This document shows positions 34,452-38,713 of a stretch of DNA of 38,713 nt, one piece after another. The stretch lies in contig DAHVAK010000147.1 of the NCBI GenBank assembly GCA_027314665.1, positions 1 through 38,713 of the forward strand, in the 5' to 3' direction. The translations under genes were made by a program, and so were the position numbers. The DNA comes from Spirochaetales bacterium (GTDB lineage Bacteria > Spirochaetota > Spirochaetia > DAHUYW01). The number at the start of each line of letters is the position of its first letter. The first letter of the stretch is position 1. The notes beneath the pieces are model-generated. The model had not been told where the DNA came from. It saw nothing but the letters and a program-made list of their open reading frames with translations, and did no database searches.

Positions 34452-35101
34452 TCCTTCCCGCCCTGCTTCTCGCGAGCCTTGGGCTTGCCTCGTGCGGGCT
34501 TGGGCTCCCCGCGAACGGGGGTTTTCCCGCCCTTTTCGCCCTTCGCTCGGGCGCAGCGCGCCGGCCCGGCCGCGACCCCCAATCCCTCCGCCGCGCGGCG
34601 ATCGCGACCGCGCGGCTCATCGCCCGCGAGGCGCGCGCCGTCGGGGTTGAGGTTGCGGTCCGCTCCACCCCCTATCCGAGGATGATCGAGCGGCTGACGG
34701 CTACCTTTCATTGGGAGCTCGCCGTGCTCACCATTCGCGAGTCCATCGATCCGGACGGAGCGGGACGGCTGCCGGCATGGGAGCGCGAGGTCGATGAGGC
34801 CTGGCGCTCGGCCTCGCTCGACCCGGCGGCGCAAGCGCTCGCCTTCGAACGGGTGGATCGTCTCTGGCGGCGGGAGGCGCCCTGGATCTCCCTCGACAGC
34901 CCGGGGGTGGTCGAGACCGCGTCCGAGCGCCTTGGCAACTTCAAGCCGCGCCCGGCAAGCGGCCACGACTGGGACAGCATCCTCGCCCGGCTCCTCCTGC
35001 GCGGGAGGTCGGAGGCGTCCGCGTCGTCGTCCCCGCCTCACGCACGATTCCGCTCAACGCCTCCGGGCTTGCGCACGATAAGAGGGTATGGAGGACGCCC
35101 C
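34424..35101 (+). pseudogene. Remnant of a family 5 solute-binding lipoprotein, in frame with the next gene
   Basis: The reading frame begins with a convincing lipoprotein signal (MGRGTGRRIVLPALLLASLG, lipobox LASC with Cys24). After a short Pro/Gly-rich stretch it continues directly into what looks like only the C-terminal ~135 residues of a peptide/nickel-type solute-binding protein (AREARAVGVEVAVRSTPYPR, EREVDEAWRSASLD, ERVDRLWRREAPWISLDSP, GNFKPRP). About 350 residues of the usual ~500 are absent. No stop codon ends it: the frame runs through about 100 bases into the dehydrogenase ATG at 35102 and on to 36115. An internal deletion followed by loss of the stop is the simplest reading; a real fusion protein is less likely because the dehydrogenase is cytosolic. 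Confidence 0.6.
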
Positions 35102-36115
35102 ATGAGAAAACCGATCGTTGCCGTGACCGACGACCGCTTCGGCAGCTACGAGATCGAGCGCGGAGTCTTCGCCGGACACGGGATCGAGCTCGTGGTGCTC
35201 GAAGGGGAGCGGGAGCGCCGCGACACGCTGCGGGAGGCCGACGGGGTCCTCGTCAATCAGTATCGCCTTGGCGGCGAGGAGATCGAGGGGCTCGCCCGCT
35301 GCCGGATCATCTCGCGCTACGGCACCGGCTACGACAACGTCGACGTCGATGCCGCCACCCGCCGGGGCATTTGGGTCGCGCGCGTGCCGGACTACTGCCA
35401 CGAGGAGGTGGCCGACCACGCCCTCGCCCTTCTTCTCGCCTGCGTCCGCCGCCTTCCCCTGACCGATCGCGGGGTTCACGGCGGCGAGTGGAACGTGCAT
35501 GCGGGGCTGAAGACGAGGCGGATCGCCGGCAAGACTTTGGGGATCGTCGGCTACGGTTGGACGGGTCGCGCCCTCCACCGAAAGGTCGCCGGCCTCGGGC
35601 TGGGGCGGGTGCTCGTGAGCGACCATCGCCTCACCCAGGGCGATCTCGCGGATCCTGCGGGCTTCGTCGTCTCCTTCGCGGAGCTCCTGCGGGAATCGGA
35701 TTTCGTCTCCCTTCACATCCCCCTGCGGGCCGAGAATCGTCACCTCATCGATCGCGCTTCGATCCGCCTCATGAAGCCGGGGGCAATCCTCGTGAACACC
35801 TCGCGCGGTCCGGTTGTCGACCAGGAGGCCCTCGTGGAGGCCCTCAGGGAGCGCCGGCTCGACAGCGCCGGTCTGGACGTGTTCGAGTTGGAGCCCCCGA
35901 TCGCGGACACGACTCTCCGCTCGCTTGATAACGCGATCCTCACGGACCACTGCGCTTATTATAGTGAAGAGTCGCTGGCGGAATTGAAGGAAAAGGCTGC
36001 CCGCAATGTGCTGGAGGTGCTTCTCGGACGCGCCCCCCTTTACCCGGTGAATCGGCCCCTAGGGGCGAGCGATGAACGGCGCCCTGCGCAGGAGGCCCCG
36101 CTCAGGGCACCGTGA
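35102..36115 (+). CDS. 2-hydroxyacid dehydrogenase, C-terminal-binding-protein (CtBP)-like
   Basis: The 337-residue product has the Rossmann motif GYGWTG (150-155), VPDYCHEEVADHALAL before it, the catalytic Arg235 in NTSRGPV, Glu264 in DVFELEPP, and His283 in TDHCAYYSEES. The HCAYYSEES-type ending is the pattern of CtBP-like dehydrogenases, distinct from the TPHVGG form of the other dehydrogenase in this window (10298-11236). The substrate is unknown. GGAGG lies 8 bases before the ATG, so independent translation is likely although the frame is open upstream. The last 14 bases overlap the convergent CBM48 gene. Confidence 0.87.
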   Translation: MRKPIVAVTDDRFGSYEIERGVFAGHGIELVVLEGERERRDTLREADGVLVNQYRLGGEEIEGLARCRIISRYGTGYDNVDVDAATRRGIWVARVPDYCHEEVADHALALLLACVRRLPLTDRGVHGGEWNVHAGLKTRRIAGKTLGIVGYGWTGRALHRKVAGLGLGRVLVSDHRLTQGDLADPAGFVVSFAELLRESDFVSLHIPLRAENRHLIDRASIRLMKPGAILVNTSRGPVVDQEALVEALRERRLDSAGLDVFELEPPIADTTLRSLDNAILTDHCAYYSEESLAELKEKAARNVLEVLLGRAPLYPVNRPLGASDERRPAQEAPLRAP

Positions 36116-36797
36116 AGATCGAGAGGGAGGTGCCGTCGGCGGAGAGCTGCACCTGGGGATTGAGGGGATCGGCCATCCGCGTCCCGTCGCTCACGAAGTA
36201 GTAGGCATGGCTGCCTGCCGGAATGCGAAGGGTGATCGCGTAGAGCCCCTTGCGGATTTCGGTCAGTCGATTCATGAAGGGATCCCAGTTGTTGAAGTCT
36301 CCGGCGATGTAAACGACCTGATCCGCAGGCGCCCTGAAGAAGAACCGAACCGAGCCTCCGCCCTCGTAGTGGGGGCTTGAGAGGATGGGCACCTCCCGCG
36401 CGGGAATGATGACCTGCGAAAGGGGGATGCCGGTGCCGTCGTCGACCTGATTCGGGTTGTTTGGGTCGGTCGTCCACAAGCCGTCCACTACGAGACGGTA
36501 GAGGAGGTCGGTCCCTCCTTCGGGCACGCGACGCACGTAGAAATAGACTCCGAAGGTGTTGCGATAGAGGGGATGGACGGTCGCGAAGTTCTCGTCGGAG
36601 AACGCAATCCCGACGAGGCGAACCGGATAGCTCGGCTTGTAGGAGAAGATCAGCTCTCTACCGAAGAGCTGAGGCGCCGAGGCCTCCTTGAGGAGACCGA
36701 CCTTCAGGTGGAGGTCCAGCGAGTATTGATCTACGCTAAAGGCGTGCTGTGCGATCAGGCAGAGAAGAACGCTCAGCACAGTTTTCAGGCTTCTCAT
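36102..36797 (-). CDS. Exported protein with two CBM48/AMPK-glycogen-binding-like domains
   Basis: The 231-residue product begins with a signal peptide (MRSLK, hydrophobic core, cleavage probably after AFS). Residues about 46-130 form a first E-set domain with the YRLVVDGLWTTDPNNP block. Residues about 148-231 form a second (VVYIAGDFNNWDP, GLYAITLRIPAGSHAYYFVSDG, MADPLNP). Both match the pattern of CBM48 glycogen/starch-binding domains. No catalytic domain is present. It probably binds a glucan or acts as a structural envelope protein. The ATG at 36797 follows a TATAGC element by only 6 bases. It converges on the dehydrogenase with a 14-base overlap. Confidence 0.82.
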   Translation of the reverse strand: MRSLKTVLSVLLCLIAQHAFSVDQYSLDLHLKVGLLKEASAPQLFGRELIFSYKPSYPVRLVGIAFSDENFATVHPLYRNTFGVYFYVRRVPEGGTDLLYRLVVDGLWTTDPNNPNQVDDGTGIPLSQVIIPAREVPILSSPHYEGGGSVRFFFRAPADQVVYIAGDFNNWDPFMNRLTEIRKGLYAITLRIPAGSHAYYFVSDGTRMADPLNPQVQLSADGTSLSIFTVP

Positions 36798-36803
36798 GCT
36801 TCT

Positions 36804-36809
36804 GCTATA
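36804..36809 (-). promoter_or_regulatory. -10-like element directly upstream of the CBM48 gene start
   Basis: On the minus strand TATAGC ends 6 bases before the ATG at 36797. No Shine-Dalgarno sequence is present and no good -35 is visible. The layout again fits a leaderless transcript. Confidence 0.4.
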
Positions 36810-36948
36810 GTAGTAGTCGGCCTCTGAAGCCTGCCACTTGAGCGCGCCGTGCCCCGAGGAGTGGTCATTTGCGCTAAGATGGGCGCAGGAGGGGCCGAGA
36901 ATTGACGTAGAGGTCGCGGTCGCAGCCACGTAGCCCCGAGGAAGCCGA

Positions 36949-38713
36949 ATGCCCAGTCTGCAGAACCTGGAGAAGTTCAAGAAGGAGCTCAACAGCCTCG
37001 GGAACGAGCCGGAGGTTCTGGCCCGCAGAGGGGAGCGTCTCGAGGATGTTCCCCCCCCCGAAGGCGGGGAGCCGGCGGTGGACCTCGAAGCCTTGCTCTC
37101 GACTCCCGAGTCTCCTCAACCGGAGCCTTCCGACGCTTCTCAAACCGCGCAGCCCCCAGCTCCCGCTCCGGAGCCTCCGAGGAGGGCCGCCCCTATCCAA
37201 GGGGCCCCCGTCAGGTCGCCGGCTGCGCCCGTGCGCTCTGCCTCTGTTGCCTCGCCGGCCCTCCCCGCCGCGGAGTCCATTGTCCCCGCACGGGGGACCC
37301 CCACCGCGTCGGCTGAGGCTCCGGCGGCTTCCGCCGCGGAGTCCATTGTCCCCGCACGCGGGACCCCCACCGCGTCGGCTGAGGCTCCGGCGGCTTCCGC
37401 CGCGGCTTCGCAAGGGCTGGTCGATCAGGCCCGGGTGAGACCCGGCGGGCCTGGGCTTCTGCGCCGCGCCACCGAGCGAAGCGAGGTAAGCGCACCGGGT
37501 CTCGCTGACGCTGGGAAACCCTCGACGGGGAGGGTCCTTGAGGCTCCCCCCGTCGGGGCGGGACCCGACACCACGTCCGCCGAGGCCCTTGTGGACCTAT
37601 CTCCCCCTCCCGCCTCGCTTCCGTCCGAGGAGGAGGAGAGCTCCGCCCTCTTCCTCGAGGATTTCCTCCGAAGCGAGGGCGAGGCCGAGGAATCCGAGCT
37701 CACCGCCATTCCCCCTGCATCCCCGGCGCAAGCCCCTCGGGCGGCCGCCGAGCCCGGGAGCGACGAGGAGCTGTTCTTCACGGTTCCGCGGCTTGACGAG
37801 CTCATGGGTGAGGAGGAGCCTCCGACCGAGGGAATCCCCTCCGAGCTCGGGCCGGGTGAGGGAGCCCTGGATGCCGGCCTCGAGCCCGAACGCCCCTTCG
37901 GCGCCGCGCTCGAAGATGCCGGCTTTGAGCCGCAGCTCGAAGAGGGCGATGTGCCCGCACAGGCCGAGCCCTCGACCGAGCCCGAGCCCGAGACGACCGA
38001 GGGGGACTTCTTCGCGGAGCTCGGCGACCTAAGCGATCTCGGGGCCTTTGGGGAGAGCCCAGCGGCGGGAGAGCCGGCCGAGGGCGGCCCCGATGCGGGG
38101 GCGACTGCCGGGCGCCCGAGTGAGGAGCCGGTGGGGAGCGAGGAGGGGTTCGAGGCCGAGCTCGAGGAATCCGGCTTTGGCTCCGGGCTCGAAGAGAGCG
38201 AGGCGCCTGCACAGGCCGCCTCTGGCCTCGAGAGCAGGGGTGCGGCGCGCGGCGCTCCTGAGTCGACGAGCGAGCCTCAGGCTGTGGCGAGCGCCGGGCC
38301 CGAGGCGGGTGCGCCCGAGCCTCCGATCGAGCCCGAGACGACCGGGGAGGACTTTTTCGCGGGGCTCGGCGATCTAGGCGATCTCAGGGCCTTTGGGGAG
38401 AGCCCGGCGGCGGGAGAGAGGGCCGAGGGCGGCCCCGATGCGGAGGCAACCGCCGGGCGCCCGAATGAGGAGCCGGTCGAGAGCGAGGAGGCTCCGGGCG
38501 CGGAAGCGGAGGGCTTCGCGTTCGAAGCCCCTGTCGGAGGGGGGCTCGAGGCGCCCGAATCCGCGCCTGGCGAGATCGAGGTGCCCAACGTCGATGAGGG
38601 CGTCGGCTTCGGCGAAGAGCTCTCCTCCCTGGGCGACCTGAGGCTTGACGAGGAGCTCTCGCTGCCGCAGGAGCCCTCCGCGGGCTCTCGAAGGGGAGGG
38701 GGCCGCTCGGAGA
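36949..38713 (+). CDS. Long acidic low-complexity repeat protein (3' end outside window)
   Basis: The frame opens at the ATG at 36949, behind GAGGA, and stays open for 588 codons to the window end. The first ~35 residues look like a conserved helix (LQNLEKFKKELNSLGNEPEVLARR). The rest is rich in Glu, Ala, Pro and Gly, with short motifs such as LFLEDFL, EELFFTVPRLDELM and DFFAELGDLSDLGAF recurring in acidic surroundings. Two nested DNA repeats lie inside. No signal peptide or membrane helix is visible. I do not recognise the family with certainty. The motifs resemble short peptides docked onto a partner, and a folded domain may follow outside the window. Confidence 0.75.
   Translation, partial: MPSLQNLEKFKKELNSLGNEPEVLARRGERLEDVPPPEGGEPAVDLEALLSTPESPQPEPSDASQTAQPPAPAPEPPRRAAPIQGAPVRSPAAPVRSASVASPALPAAESIVPARGTPTASAEAPAASAAESIVPARGTPTASAEAPAASAAASQGLVDQARVRPGGPGLLRRATERSEVSAPGLADAGKPSTGRVLEAPPVGAGPDTTSAEALVDLSPPPASLPSEEEESSALFLEDFLRSEGEAEESELTAIPPASPAQAPRAAAEPGSDEELFFTVPRLDELMGEEEPPTEGIPSELGPGEGALDAGLEPERPFGAALEDAGFEPQLEEGDVPAQAEPSTEPEPETTEGDFFAELGDLSDLGAFGESPAAGEPAEGGPDAGATAGRPSEEPVGSEEGFEAELEESGFGSGLEESEAPAQAASGLESRGAARGAPESTSEPQAVASAGPEAGAPEPPIEPETTGEDFFAGLGDLGDLRAFGESPAAGERAEGGPDAEATAGRPNEEPVESEEAPGAEAEGFAFEAPVGGGLEAPESAPGEIEVPNVDEGVGFGEELSSLGDLRLDEELSLPQEPSAGSRRGGGRSE
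37265..37405 (+). repeat. 66-base tandem repeat, about two copies, within the acidic protein gene
   Basis: A 66-base unit (22 codons, keeps the frame) is repeated almost perfectly. The block beginning CGGAGTCCATTG at 37271 recurs at 37337. It encodes an Ala/Glu/Pro-rich segment containing ESIVPARGTPT. Near-identity implies recent duplication. Confidence 0.85.
37990..38145 (+). repeat. 156-base direct repeat, copy 1
   Basis: This copy encodes EPETTEGDFFAELGDLSDL and the following acidic stretch to EEPVGSEE. It recurs 345 bases downstream with about a dozen residue differences. Confidence 0.8.
38335..38490 (+). repeat. 156-base direct repeat, copy 2
   Basis: Second copy of the unit at 37990-38145, encoding EPETTGEDFFAGLGDLGDL to EEPVESEE. 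The flanking LEE.GF....LEE motif is also doubled, but at an 84-codon interval. Confidence 0.8.

Noticed and set aside
37265-37405. Tandem repeat as a possible CRISPR array
   Set aside because: There are only two units, there is no spacer, and the unit keeps the reading frame of a long protein. It is a coding repeat.
36874-37413. Arg/Gly-rich minus-strand frame overlapping the start of the acidic protein gene
   Set aside because: Its sequence is the antisense of the Pro/Ala/Glu-rich repeat and has no start signal or domain.

Overview
The window is GC-rich bacterial chromosome, densely packed with housekeeping genes. It has no insertion sequence, phage gene, CRISPR array or rRNA. The best guess for the source is a high-GC member of the Spirochaetota. 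The reasons are an archaeal/spirochaete-type UMP kinase instead of the usual bacterial PyrH, a LolA carrier and several lipoproteins (a double-membrane envelope), a LolA - RodZ-like - RimO run, and a gatCAB ... rplM-rpsI-recX order that I recall from Treponema. The lineage is an inference from family knowledge, not from a search.

Layout. 1-2.9 kb: the end of a membrane protein and, convergent to it, a DEAD-box-like protein whose catalytic motifs are gone but whose DbpA-type RNA-binding domain remains. 3.0-4.9 kb: a HAD phosphatase, a lipoprotein and an HPr. 4.9-9.9 kb: a fatty-acid run fabD-fabG-fabF followed by a small unknown protein, a glutaredoxin-like protein, a ferredoxin-thioredoxin-reductase-like protein and a ketopantoate-reductase-like protein. 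10-15 kb: single genes on both strands (YHS protein, two oxidoreductases, tRNA-Leu(CAA), a small unknown protein, a 3-ketosphinganine-reductase-like SDR, UMP kinase). 15-21 kb: a large TPR/zinc-ribbon protein, LolA, a RodZ-like protein and RimO. 21-28.3 kb: a J-domain protein, divergent from uvrD-gatC-gatA-gatB plus a shrunken aminotransferase-like protein, all five overlapping by 4-8 bases. 28.3-30.6 kb: two tiny membrane proteins, then rplM-rpsI-recX. 30.7-32 kb: two response regulators and acylphosphatase. 32-36.8 kb: enolase, a UPF0158-GNAT fusion, the remnant of a peptide-binding lipoprotein that reads in frame into a CtBP-like dehydrogenase, and an exported protein with two CBM48-like domains. 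36.9 kb to the end: a long acidic repeat-rich protein that runs off the window.

Most start sites fall into two classes. Many genes have a Shine-Dalgarno sequence and start with ATG or GTG. A second group (HAD, lipoprotein, fabD, UMP kinase, TPR protein, uvrD, the CBM48 protein) has no Shine-Dalgarno sequence, always starts with ATG, and has a -10-like hexamer ending only 6-9 bases before that ATG. This is the layout expected for leaderless mRNAs. I regard it as the most interesting window-wide signal, together with three decayed or repurposed enzymes: the pseudo-helicase, the pseudo-aminotransferase in the gatCAB operon, and the binding-protein remnant.
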